From JAMHWF01 sp048500255 (GTDB taxonomy: Bacteria > Pseudomonadota > Gammaproteobacteria > Burkholderiales > Burkholderiaceae_C), in NCBI GenBank assembly GCA_048500255.1, contig JASNYH010000009.1:73223-137222 (forward strand): 64,000 nt of DNA, read 5' to 3'. Within the stretch, counting starts at the first letter, position 1. Each line of letters opens with the position of its first letter. Shown here in pieces: positions 18,231-26,269 of the stretch. The notes under the pieces are model-generated. The model was not told the DNA's origin and did not search any database. It saw only the letters and a program-made list of their open reading frames with translations. Made by a program: the position numbers and the translations under genes.

Positions 18231-20159
18231 ATGTGCGGAATATTCGGATACGTCGGCCAGATCGATGCTGCCCTGGCGCAGCGCTGCCTCAACACGATGG
18301 TGCATCGCGGCCCGGACGGTTGGGGCCTGTGGCAGGGCGACGGCGTGACGCTCGGCCACCGGCGGCTGTCGATCCTGGATTTGTCGGAGGCGGGCAAGCA
18401 ACCGATGTCCTATGCGGACGGCCGCTACTGGATCACGTTCAACGGCGAGATCTATAACTTCCTCGAAGTGAAGGCCGAGTTGCAGTCGCTCGGCCATGCG
18501 TTCCACAGCGAGAGCGATACCGAAGTGATCCTCGCCGCCTACGTGCAGTGGGGCGAGAGCTGTCTGCTGCGTTTCAACGGCATGTGGGCTTTCGCCATCT
18601 GGGATTCGGTCGACAGGCGACTGTTCCTCGCACGCGATCGCTTCGGCAAGAAGCCGCTGTTCTTCGCGGAGCTGCCGAACGGCGCCGTCGCCTTCGCATC
18701 GGAGATGAAGGCGCTGATGCCGCTGCTCGCGCAGGCGCGGCCGAACCGCGACATGATCCGGCGCATGACCGTCCGGTCCAGCTTCTCCTACGAGGCGACC
18801 GAAGAGTGCGTCGTCTTGGGGATCCGGCGATTCCCGGCCGGTCACGCCGGCCATGTCGCGGCCGGACGCGTTCGCGCCCGTCGATGGTGGAACACGCTCG
18901 ATCACCTGCCGAGCGTTCCGCAACGCTACGAAGAGCAGGTCGAGATGATGCGCGAGCTGTTGCTCGACGCCTGCCGCATCCGCATGCGCAGCGACGTGAC
19001 CATCGGGACGGCGCTGTCCGGCGGGCTCGACTCGAGCGCCGTGTTCTCGATGCTCGCCCACATCAATGGCACGCACGCCGGCGAGGCCAGGCTGTCGAGC
19101 GACTGGCAGCATGCCTTCGTGGCATCGTTCCCCGGCACACCGCTGGACGAGGCGCAGTACGCACGTCGGGTCGCGGAGCACGCCGGCAGCCGGCTCGAGG
19201 TGTTGACCATCGATCCGGCCAAACAGATCGATCAGCTCGGGCGCATGCTCTACCTATACGAGGACTTGACGATCACGAGTCCGCTGCCGTTCGTCGCGCT
19301 GTACGGGCGCATCAAGCAGGCGGGCGTCACGGTGACGCTCGACGGCCATGCTGCCGACGAGCTGTTCGGCGGCTACAGCGCCGACTGGGCGTACGCACTG
19401 ATGGACGCGGGCGTCGATCGGGCGCAAGCCGGTCAGGTGCTCGACGTCTACGACGGTGGTATCCCGCAGGGCTCTCAGCAGTTCCGCAGGCCGGCGAACC
19501 GGTTCAGCTCCTATGTCCGCCGCCTGGGCAGCGTGGTGGCCAAGCATGCGTTGGGGCTGCATGCGAACCTCGGCACCGAGTACACGCAGCACCCGCGCTG
19601 GAAGGAGCTCGATCACCTCAGCCGCGCGCTGTTCTGGCAGACCCACTCCTTCATCCTGCCGACGATCCTGCGCAGCTACGATCGTTACGGCATGGCGAAC
19701 TCGATCGAGATCCGCATGCCGTTTCTCGATTGGCGCGTCGCGACAGCGGCTTTCGCGCTGCCGTGGACCGCGAAGATCCGCGGCGGCTACTCCAAGGCGA
19801 TCGTTCGCGACGCAGCCGCGCCCTACATGCCGCACGACATCGCCTATCGCCGCACCAAGATCGGCTTCAACTCGCCGATCGTCGATTGGATGCGCGGGCC
19901 GTTGCGCAGCTACTTCATGGACATGATCGGGTCGCAGTCGTTTCGCGAGTGTGACCTGGTCGATGCACGACGCGCGCGCCGCCTCGTGGAGCATGTCGTC
20001 AACGACGACGGCGCCACCTTCAAAGCCGGCGAATCGGCGTGGTGGAGTGTCCTGCCGTACCTCTGGTCCGAGGCGATGTTCTCCGGCGCGCCGGAGTTGC
20101 GCGGCACGGCGCAGGGCGCCGGCGACACGCAGCCGCAAGCCGTGCTGGGACGCCCTTGA
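18231..20159 (+). CDS. asnB: glutamine-hydrolysing asparagine synthase-type amidotransferase
   Basis: A 642-residue two-domain enzyme. Cys2 (MCGIFGY) is the glutaminase nucleophile, with HRGPDGWG and NGEIYN completing the class II amidotransferase domain. The ATP-pyrophosphatase loop SGGLDSS lies at 263-269, followed by the long synthetase domain. Free asparagine synthesis is possible. In polysaccharide loci, however, AsnB-like enzymes often amidate a uronic acid, and a TviB-type uronic-acid-forming dehydrogenase occurs in this locus (34927-36207). It ends the plus operon and is followed by a strong hairpin. Confidence 0.87.
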   Translation: MCGIFGYVGQIDAALAQRCLNTMVHRGPDGWGLWQGDGVTLGHRRLSILDLSEAGKQPMSYADGRYWITFNGEIYNFLEVKAELQSLGHAFHSESDTEVILAAYVQWGESCLLRFNGMWAFAIWDSVDRRLFLARDRFGKKPLFFAELPNGAVAFASEMKALMPLLAQARPNRDMIRRMTVRSSFSYEATEECVVLGIRRFPAGHAGHVAAGRVRARRWWNTLDHLPSVPQRYEEQVEMMRELLLDACRIRMRSDVTIGTALSGGLDSSAVFSMLAHINGTHAGEARLSSDWQHAFVASFPGTPLDEAQYARRVAEHAGSRLEVLTIDPAKQIDQLGRMLYLYEDLTITSPLPFVALYGRIKQAGVTVTLDGHAADELFGGYSADWAYALMDAGVDRAQAGQVLDVYDGGIPQGSQQFRRPANRFSSYVRRLGSVVAKHALGLHANLGTEYTQHPRWKELDHLSRALFWQTHSFILPTILRSYDRYGMANSIEIRMPFLDWRVATAAFALPWTAKIRGGYSKAIVRDAAAPYMPHDIAYRRTKIGFNSPIVDWMRGPLRSYFMDMIGSQSFRECDLVDARRARRLVEHVVNDDGATFKAGESAWWSVLPYLWSEAMFSGAPELRGTAQGAGDTQPQAVLGRP

Positions 20160-20170
20160 ATGAATTGACA

Positions 20171-20198
20171 GGGCCGCGACCCTTTCGGATCGCGGCCC
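20171..20198. terminator. hairpin between convergent asnB and beta-helix gene 1
   Basis: A perfect 9-bp stem (gggccgcga / tcgcggccc) encloses a 10-base loop 11 bp after the asnB stop. The same fold faces the convergent minus-strand gene, so it could stop transcription from both sides. There is no clear T-run on either strand. Confidence 0.55.
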
Positions 20199-20245
20199 TC
20201 GAAGCGCCCACGACGGCGTAGCGACGGCCGTCGCGCGGCGGTGAA

Positions 20246-21433
20246 TCACGCCGGGACGCGCGAGCAGTCGGTGCTGTCGATGTTGCTCGACCAGCCGGCG
20301 AGAGCCGATGTGACGGGCACGAAGGAGGCGGTCATGTTGATGACGTTGTTGCGCACGGTGACGCCCTCGAAGATGCCGGAGTAGTTGTAGGCCTGGATGC
20401 CGGCGGACAGGCAGTTCTTCTCGAGGACGGTGTTGCTGTTGGAGCCGAAGACGCCTGCGGGCACGCCGCCGGACTGTTTGACGGTGTTGTAGGCGACGTA
20501 GTTGTTGGAGCCGGGCTTGCCGCTGGTGGAGTCGCCCATGGTGAAGGCGGCGGCGGAGGGCTCGGAGACGTTGATGTCGATGTTGTTGTTGGTCAGGCGC
20601 ATGTTCGAGCTTTCGTAGACGCTGACGGCGTCGCTGGCGTAGTTGCTGCCGGTGACGACGTTGCGGTCGATCTCGCCGCTGCTCATGTAGTCGTACTCGA
20701 TGGCGGTGCCGTTGTACTTGGGCCCATAGAAGGTGTCGAACTTGCTCAGGCGGGTGACGACGCCGCCGGTGCTCTGCGCGAGCACGCCGCGGTTGCCGTT
20801 GTGCACGAAGACGTGCTCGATGACGGCGCCCGAGCCGTAGACGACGATGTTGGCGCTGCCGCCGCAGGGGCCGATGTCGGAGTCGCGCACGACGACGCCG
20901 GTGGCGCCCGAGGGGATGGTGATGCACGGGCCGTTGGCGTTGCTGATGCGCACGCCGGAGATGACCTGGCCGGAGGTGGCGGTGATGGGGCCCGAGGCGG
21001 TGAAGCTGCTGACGCGCGGCCCCGCCGTTGCCGTAGAGGCCGACGACGTGCCAGCGGTCGTTGTCGTGCCGCCGGTCGTCGGCGTGGCGGAGGCTGTCGA
21101 GCTCGACGCGGAGCCCTCGACCCAGCAGCTCTTCAGGGCCCCGACGGCGGGATCGCCGAACACGGCGTTGTTGCATGAGGCACCGTCCGTGAGCGTCAGC
21201 GTGACGCTCTGTTCGGCCGTGCCGTACTTGACGCTGCGCGTGCCGCTGAAAGAGCACGCACCGCCTTCGCTGGCGCACTCCGTCCAACCCGCGGTCGCCG
21301 TCTCGGTGGGCGTCGCGGTCGGCGCGGTCGCGCTGCCGGCTGCGGCCGAATCGCTTCCACCACCACATGCGGAGAGCAGCAACGCAGCAGTCGACGCGAG
21401 TCCGATCCACAGGCTACGGCATTCATTCATCAT
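20246..21433 (-). CDS. surface-lipoprotein candidate with parallel beta-helix domain, copy 1
   Basis: A 395-residue predicted lipoprotein of unknown function. The start is the ATG at 21433 (AAGGAAG five bases upstream; another ATG follows at once). The signal ends in lipobox LSAC with Cys23, followed by GGG, which favours outer-membrane sorting. A short Ala/Thr linker leads to a four-Cys domain (ECASEGGACSF ... CNNAVFGDPAVG ... SCWV). After a second Thr/Ser linker comes a right-handed parallel beta-helix of about 240 residues with repeating Asn/Val rungs (GVVVRDSDIG, VIEHVFVHNGNRG, MRLTNNNIDIN, TVRNNVINM). Pectate-lyase-like folds share this look, but I cannot point to catalytic residues. Its last 258 codons are almost identical to the gene at 23522-24943. 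Confidence 0.72.
   Translation of the reverse strand: MMNECRSLWIGLASTAALLLSACGGGSDSAAAGSATAPTATPTETATAGWTECASEGGACSFSGTRSVKYGTAEQSVTLTLTDGASCNNAVFGDPAVGALKSCWVEGSASSSTASATPTTGGTTTTAGTSSASTATAGPRVSSFTASGPITATSGQVISGVRISNANGPCITIPSGATGVVVRDSDIGPCGGSANIVVYGSGAVIEHVFVHNGNRGVLAQSTGGVVTRLSKFDTFYGPKYNGTAIEYDYMSSGEIDRNVVTGSNYASDAVSVYESSNMRLTNNNIDINVSEPSAAAFTMGDSTSGKPGSNNYVAYNTVKQSGGVPAGVFGSNSNTVLEKNCLSAGIQAYNYSGIFEGVTVRNNVINMTASFVPVTSALAGWSSNIDSTDCSRVPA
20306..21078. repeat. 773-bp near-identical direct repeat, copy 1
   Basis: Line-by-line comparison with 23582-24354 (constant offset 3276, no indels) finds three mismatches, at about 20332, 20948 and 20986. One changes Thr to Ala near the protein C-terminus and the other two are silent. 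The repeat covers the beta-helix domain and stops sharply at its linker. Confidence 0.95.
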
Positions 21434-21667
21434 CCTGACTTCCTTTTCCAACGATGGATTCCTGATGCAGACCCTCGATCGAGCGGTTCTGCTGCGGTGA
21501 CGAAATGATCGGCGCAGAACTCGGTTACATTCGCCGTGGCTCTGTAAGCACGACGGCGGTTCGTAACGGAGTGGAAGCCGTACGACGCCGAATGTGTGCG
21601 ATTGAGCGGTAATGTTTCGAAAGGTGAGCCGCAGCCTGCGTCGGCGCGGCGGCAGTAGGCTGTCACC
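21434..21667. promoter_or_regulatory. divergent region, beta-helix gene 1 / acetyltransferase
   Basis: These 234 bp separate divergent starts and are visibly less GC-rich than the surrounding genes. Promoters for both directions are expected, but I cannot place reliable -35/-10 boxes. The AAGGAAG ribosome site of the minus gene lies at its left edge. Confidence 0.3.
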
Positions 21668-22288
21668 GTGCTGGCAACGATCAAGCTGAATCTATCGGCG
21701 GGGCTGCGTCGCGTGGCGACGCACCTGCGCCTGCTGCGCAGCAGCGCACCGGTTCGTCGGTTCGGCGTCGACCTGCACGTCGGATCGCGACCGCGCCTTT
21801 GGGCGCCGCAGCGACTCGAGATCGGCGACCACAGCTATCTCGGTCACGACGTCTGCATCGAGACGAACTGCAGCATCGGCCGCCATGTGCTGATCGCCAA
21901 TCGCGTCGCCTTCGTCGGCCGTCGCGATCATGACTTTCGCGAGATCGGCGTGCCGGTGCGCTTCGGCCGCTGGATCGGCAGCCGCAAGACGCCGTCACCG
22001 CATCGGCACGAGGGAGTGATCGTCGGCGACGATGCCTGGATCGGCTACGGCGCGATCGTGCTCAGCGGCGTATCGATCGGACGCGGCGCCGTCGTCGCGG
22101 CCGGCTCGGTGGTGAAGAGCGACGTCCCCGCTTACGCGATCGTCGGCGGCAATCCCGCCGTGCCGGTCGGTCGGCGTTTCGCATCGGACGACGACATCGA
22201 ACGCCACGAGGCCATGATCGCTGGTGGCCGGTTCTGCTTCTCCGAAAAGGGCGCAGACCATTGGATCGTCGAGCCGGGACCGAAATGA
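21668..22288 (+). CDS. hexapeptide-repeat acyltransferase (LbH fold, acetyltransferase)
   Basis: A 206-residue left-handed beta-helix transferase beginning at GTG 21668. Imperfect hexapeptide repeats run from about 50 (LEIGDHSYLGHDVCIETNC) to about 165, including the classic block VIVGDDAWIGYGAIVLSGVSIGRGAVVAAGSVV and then a GGNPAVPVG close. It probably O- or N-acetylates an EPS sugar using acetyl-CoA. It overlaps the following glycosyltransferase by four bases (ATGA at 22285-22288), so the two form a small operon. This pair is inserted between the two copies of the beta-helix gene. Confidence 0.83.
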   Translation: MLATIKLNLSAGLRRVATHLRLLRSSAPVRRFGVDLHVGSRPRLWAPQRLEIGDHSYLGHDVCIETNCSIGRHVLIANRVAFVGRRDHDFREIGVPVRFGRWIGSRKTPSPHRHEGVIVGDDAWIGYGAIVLSGVSIGRGAVVAAGSVVKSDVPAYAIVGGNPAVPVGRRFASDDDIERHEAMIAGGRFCFSEKGADHWIVEPGPK

Positions 22289-23460
22289 ACGACAGCACAG
22301 GCAACGGGACGTACCGCGCCCGCGTCGTGATCGCGCAGCATCGCCTGCTGCACTACCGCCAGGAGCTTTTCGAGCGCCTGCGCGGGGCGTGCGAGGCGCG
22401 AGGCATCGAGTTGCGGCTCGTGCACGGGCAGCCGTCGACGCACGAGGCCCTCAAGAAGGATGTCGGCCAGCTGCCATGGGCAGATGTGATGCGCAATCGC
22501 TTTCTGCGGATCGGCGGGACTGACTTGATGTGGCAGCCGTTCCCGTCGGCGCTGCGCGATGCCGATCTCGTCGTATTGATCCAGGAGAACCGGCTGCTGT
22601 CGAACTACCCGTGGCTGCTTCGCATCGGCGTGCGTGCCGGCCAGCGGGTTGCTTACTGGGGACATGGCAGAAACCTGCAGAGCGCAGCGCCTACCGGGCT
22701 GAGGGAGCGCTGGAAACGCTGGTTCGTGACGCGCAGCGACTGGTGGTTCGCATACACCGATACCACGCGCGAGTTGCTGCTCGGCGACGGCGTCGCCGCC
22801 GACCGGATCACGGTGCTCAACAACGCGATCGACAACGACCGCTTCCTCGCCGACTTGGCTGCGGTGGACGAGCGCCGCCTCGAAGCGTGTCGCAGCCGCG
22901 TTTCGGCGGCGCCGGGAGCGCCCGTTGCGCTGTACTGCGGCTCGCTGTATCCGGATAAGCGACTCGAACTGCTCGTCGCGGCAGGCGACATCATCCATGA
23001 ACGGCGGCCGGACTTCAGGCTCGTCGTCTTGGGCGACGGGCCGAGTCGTTCCGTCGTGACCGACGCGGCGGACGGCCGCCCCTGGCTGCACTGGGTCGGC
23101 GTGCAGCGCGGCATCGAGAAGGCAGGCTGGTTTCGCCTGGCAAACGCCTACCTGAGCCCGGGTGCCGTCGGACTGCATGTTCTCGACGCCTTCTGCGCAG
23201 GCCTGCCGATGCTCACGACCGACACGGCGCGCCACGGGCCGGAGATCGCCTACCTCGAGTCCGGCCGCAACGGCTACGTGCTGCCGGCCGACGCGCCGAC
23301 GTATGCGGCTGCGTATCTTGCGCTGCTCGACGATCCGCTGCGCCTGGAGAAGGTGCGCACGGCGGCCGCCGAGGATGCCCGGCGCTACACGCTGGACCAC
23401 ATGGTCGAGCGCTTCGTCGGAGGCATCGAGCGCTGCCTGGCCATGCCGCCTGCGCGCTGA
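22285..23460 (+). CDS. glycosyltransferase, GT4-like
   Basis: A 391-residue GT-B fold transferase. The N-terminal half starts ARVVIAQHRLLHYRQELF. The C-terminal half has the donor-binding region ALYCGSLYPDKRLELLVAA and the late LSPGAVGLHVLDAFCAGLPMLTT, which corresponds to the E-x7-E area of family 4 with the first Glu replaced. I chose the ATG at 22285, overlapping the acetyltransferase stop, over an upstream in-frame ATG inside that gene. Acceptor and donor are unknown. It is 12 bp from a minus-strand terminator serving the convergent gene. Confidence 0.82.
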   Translation: MNDSTGNGTYRARVVIAQHRLLHYRQELFERLRGACEARGIELRLVHGQPSTHEALKKDVGQLPWADVMRNRFLRIGGTDLMWQPFPSALRDADLVVLIQENRLLSNYPWLLRIGVRAGQRVAYWGHGRNLQSAAPTGLRERWKRWFVTRSDWWFAYTDTTRELLLGDGVAADRITVLNNAIDNDRFLADLAAVDERRLEACRSRVSAAPGAPVALYCGSLYPDKRLELLVAAGDIIHERRPDFRLVVLGDGPSRSVVTDAADGRPWLHWVGVQRGIEKAGWFRLANAYLSPGAVGLHVLDAFCAGLPMLTTDTARHGPEIAYLESGRNGYVLPADAPTYAAAYLALLDDPLRLEKVRTAAAEDARRYTLDHMVERFVGGIERCLAMPPAR

Positions 23461-23471
23461 TTCCGGCGACG

Positions 23472-23497
23472 AAAAAAAGGCCCGGCGACGCCGGGCC
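23472..23497 (-). terminator. intrinsic terminator of beta-helix gene 2
   Basis: Read on the minus strand, an 8-bp GC stem (ggcccggc / gccgggcc, loop gtc) is followed directly by seven Ts. It lies 24 bp past the stop at 23522, a textbook rho-independent terminator. Confidence 0.88.
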
Positions 23498-23521
23498 CCT
23501 GCTGCAGATCCGTTCGCCCCG

Positions 23522-24943
23522 TCAGGCCGGCACGAGGGCGCAGTTCGTCGAGTTGATGTTCGTGTTCCACCCGCTGACGATCGATGTGACGGGCACGAAG
23601 GAGGCGGCCATGTTGATGACGTTGTTGCGCACGGTGACGCCCTCGAAGATGCCGGAGTAGTTGTAGGCCTGGATGCCGGCGGACAGGCAGTTCTTCTCGA
23701 GGACGGTGTTGCTGTTGGAGCCGAAGACGCCTGCGGGCACGCCGCCGGACTGTTTGACGGTGTTGTAGGCGACGTAGTTGTTGGAGCCGGGCTTGCCGCT
23801 GGTGGAGTCGCCCATGGTGAAGGCGGCGGCGGAGGGCTCGGAGACGTTGATGTCGATGTTGTTGTTGGTCAGGCGCATGTTCGAGCTTTCGTAGACGCTG
23901 ACGGCGTCGCTGGCGTAGTTGCTGCCGGTGACGACGTTGCGGTCGATCTCGCCGCTGCTCATGTAGTCGTACTCGATGGCGGTGCCGTTGTACTTGGGCC
24001 CATAGAAGGTGTCGAACTTGCTCAGGCGGGTGACGACGCCGCCGGTGCTCTGCGCGAGCACGCCGCGGTTGCCGTTGTGCACGAAGACGTGCTCGATGAC
24101 GGCGCCCGAGCCGTAGACGACGATGTTGGCGCTGCCGCCGCAGGGGCCGATGTCGGAGTCGCGCACGACGACGCCGGTGGCGCCCGAGGGGATGGTGATG
24201 CACGGGCCGTTGGCGTTGCTGATACGCACGCCGGAGATGACCTGGCCGGAGGTGGCGGTGATCGGGCCCGAGGCGGTGAAGCTGCTGACGCGCGGCCCCG
24301 CCGTTGCCGTAGAGGCCGACGACGTGCCAGCGGTCGTTGTCGTGCCGCCGGTCGAGCCGGACGTGCCCGTGCTCGTGCTGCCCGTGGTCGTCGTACCCGA
24401 CGGAGCGGTCGCGGTCGTCGTGCCCGACGTGGAGGACGTGCTGCTCGTCGTCGGCGTGGTCGTCGCAGGAGGCGTCGCCGAGGCAGTCGTTTCGCTCTTC
24501 GTAGAGCCGGAGACCCAGCACGTCTTCAGGACGCCGACGGCGGGGTCGCCGAAAACGTTGTTGCTGCAGGCCGTGCCGCCGCTCAGCGTGCGCGTCACGT
24601 TCTGCGTCGTCGTGCCGTACTTGACGCTGCGCGTGCCGCTGAACGAGCAGGTGCCGCCTTCGGTCGCGCACTGCGACCACGACGCCGTCGTATTGCTGCT
24701 GCTCGTCGTGGTGGAGGTCTGGGTCGTGGAACTGGGGCTCAGGCTGATCTTTCCGAGCTTGCGGGCCTCCGCATCCTCGGTCGGGACCGTCGTCTCCGGT
24801 GACGCACTGGCCGTCGCCTCCGTCACATCGGATGTGCCGTTGCCGCCGCCGCAGGCGGCAAGCATCGTCGCGGCAAGCAGGGACAGGCCGTGAAGATGCG
24901 CCTTCGCGAACGCCTTCGCGTGGGTTCCAACGGATTTCGTCAT
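23522..24943 (-). CDS. surface-lipoprotein candidate with parallel beta-helix domain, copy 2
   Basis: A 473-residue predicted lipoprotein of unknown function, paralogous to the gene at 20246-21433. Its lipobox is LAAC with Cys31, followed by GGG. The four-Cys domain (QCATEGGTCSF ... ACSNNVFGDPAVG ... TCWV) resembles but is clearly diverged from copy 1. A long low-complexity Ser/Thr/Gly linker (about residues 150-215, rich in TTTTGSTSTGTSGSTGG-like sequence) joins it to a beta-helix that is identical to copy 1 except for one residue, up to near the C-terminus. The two proteins therefore share a module and differ in anchor and spacer. An EPS lyase, an EPS-binding surface protein or an adhesin are all possible. 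It has its own terminator. Confidence 0.72.
   Translation of the reverse strand: MTKSVGTHAKAFAKAHLHGLSLLAATMLAACGGGNGTSDVTEATASASPETTVPTEDAEARKLGKISLSPSSTTQTSTTTSSSNTTASWSQCATEGGTCSFSGTRSVKYGTTTQNVTRTLSGGTACSNNVFGDPAVGVLKTCWVSGSTKSETTASATPPATTTPTTSSTSSTSGTTTATAPSGTTTTGSTSTGTSGSTGGTTTTAGTSSASTATAGPRVSSFTASGPITATSGQVISGVRISNANGPCITIPSGATGVVVRDSDIGPCGGSANIVVYGSGAVIEHVFVHNGNRGVLAQSTGGVVTRLSKFDTFYGPKYNGTAIEYDYMSSGEIDRNVVTGSNYASDAVSVYESSNMRLTNNNIDINVSEPSAAAFTMGDSTSGKPGSNNYVAYNTVKQSGGVPAGVFGSNSNTVLEKNCLSAGIQAYNYSGIFEGVTVRNNVINMAASFVPVTSIVSGWNTNINSTNCALVPA
23582..24354. repeat. 773-bp near-identical direct repeat, copy 2
   Basis: Partner of 20306-21078, in the same orientation and with 770 of 773 bases equal by direct reading. 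Recombination between the two would delete one beta-helix gene body and the acetyltransferase–glycosyltransferase pair (about 3.3 kb). Confidence 0.95.
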
Positions 24944-25355
24944 GAGATCTCTTCCATCGATGACCCCGAGCGGTCCGGCGAGTCGCCGTGTCGTCCAGGG
25001 CCGTGTTCATCCTTGAGAACGCGGTTGCCGCTGGTACGACGACCTCGCTCTCGCGTGGCATCGACAGTGTCGGCACGAGGAAGAGCTACCCTGTAAGTGA
25101 GGGGTCGAGAACGTAACGAGCAGAACCCGCTCGAGCGCAGCCGCACCGGGCCGCGTCATGGCGCCGCTCGCAGACTCGACGCGGAGTCGCAGGGGCGTCA
25201 ATGAGCGTGCACTGCAACACGCTCGTGGAACGCGCGCGGCGGCGCGGTCACGAGGCGTTACGGTCGAATCATTCCGACGGCATGTCGGACGTTGGCCGCG
25301 CGTCGCGGCCAGTGTGACGAGAGGCGGGCGGCATGGCCGCCGCAGCGATGAACGC
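24944..25355. other. 412-bp gene-free region between beta-helix gene 2 and the minus EPS arm
   Basis: No open frame here resembles a protein. The right part carries two GC hairpins downstream of the last minus-arm gene, and the left part must hold the promoter and leader of beta-helix gene 2, with GGAAGAGA before its ATG. A smaller inverted repeat, gactc...gagtc, lies near 25173-25188. No small RNA or operator can be claimed. Confidence 0.4.
25294..25341 (-). terminator. paired hairpins after the minus EPS operon
   Basis: Two perfect short stems follow the stop at 25356: ggcggc-atg-gccgcc (25327-25341) and ggccgcg-cgt-cgcggcc (25294-25310). Neither has a T-run, so their terminator role is only suggested by position. 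Confidence 0.35.
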
Positions 25356-26219
25356 TCAGCGAGCGCTCAACTCGTCGATCAGCGCCTTGGTCTGGCGGAT
25401 GTTGGGGCGGCTGGACGCGCCGAATACGATCGACTCGATCTGCGGCTGGCGACACACGTACTCGATCGCCTCGCGCGGTGAGATCGCGCCCGAGGCCAGC
25501 ACGGACATGGCGACGGGTCGGAAGCGGCGTGTGGCAATCGTCTTCTCGTACAGCTCGATACCGCCGCACATGCGAAAGCCGATCTTGTTGATGTTCGAGC
25601 AGACGATAGGGTTGTCGATCTCCAGCTCGTCCAGCACGTCCAGCAGCATCGGAGTGTTCATCGTGATGAACCCGGGCTCCGCCTGGTACTTGTCGCGCAC
25701 GTGATCGGCGAAGATCTTCAGCGCCTCTTTCATGCCCAGCCCTAGCAGCAGGTCGGTGATCACGTTCTGGACGAAGATCACGGGCGTCGACAGGCCGTGG
25801 AACATCTTCATCTCGGCGTCGATCAGCAACTGCATGATGCCGCGCACGTCCTTGTTGGCCAGTGCGACGCCGCCCTTGAGCATTGCGCCGAGCGCGCCGT
25901 CGTCCGGCAGGAACCGGCGCAGCGCATCGACCATGCCATGTTCCGTCACGGCATTGGCGTACTTGTGGGCGTACGGCATGCAGGGATAGAAGCGGTAGTC
26001 CGGATACTTGTCGCGGTGCGCGCGGAAGTAGTCGCAGATCTCGCCGACACGATCGTGCGTCGTGCACATGAAGGTGCGGATGCCTTCCTGGTATGCGGCA
26101 TCGAGCACGTCGATGATCGCCTGCAGGTCCTGAAAGCGCATCGACTGGGCGCGCGCCTTCTCCTCCGACATGTGGTTGACGCCGAAGAACTGGTTGTCGC
26201 CGAAGAGCACTCGGTCCAT
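25356..26219 (-). CDS. aldo/keto-reductase-like TIM-barrel protein, unknown function
   Basis: A 287-residue protein. The start VLFGDNQFFGVNHMSEEKA and the end IVFGASSRPNIRQTKALIDEL resemble the first strand and last segment of aldo/keto reductases. The middle (VLDAAYQEGIRTFMCTTHDRVGEI) occupies the place where AKRs carry their Asp/Tyr catalytic pair. The usual DxxxxYG pattern is not seen, so it may be a non-redox or divergent barrel. It follows the Gfo/Idh oxidoreductase by 50 bp as the last gene of the minus arm. I infer a joint role in making or modifying a sugar. The substrate is unknown. Confidence 0.55.
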   Translation of the reverse strand: MDRVLFGDNQFFGVNHMSEEKARAQSMRFQDLQAIIDVLDAAYQEGIRTFMCTTHDRVGEICDYFRAHRDKYPDYRFYPCMPYAHKYANAVTEHGMVDALRRFLPDDGALGAMLKGGVALANKDVRGIMQLLIDAEMKMFHGLSTPVIFVQNVITDLLLGLGMKEALKIFADHVRDKYQAEPGFITMNTPMLLDVLDELEIDNPIVCSNINKIGFRMCGGIELYEKTIATRRFRPVAMSVLASGAISPREAIEYVCRQPQIESIVFGASSRPNIRQTKALIDELSAR

Positions 26220-26269
26220 CAGATGAGATCCGTTCGTATCGATTCGTCGAAGGGGCGGCCGCCGCGGAA

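Noticed and set aside
20246..24943. Possible transposon or composite element bounded by the 773-bp repeats
   Set aside because: The repeats are coding parts of lipoprotein genes; no transposase, terminal inverted repeats or target duplications are seen.
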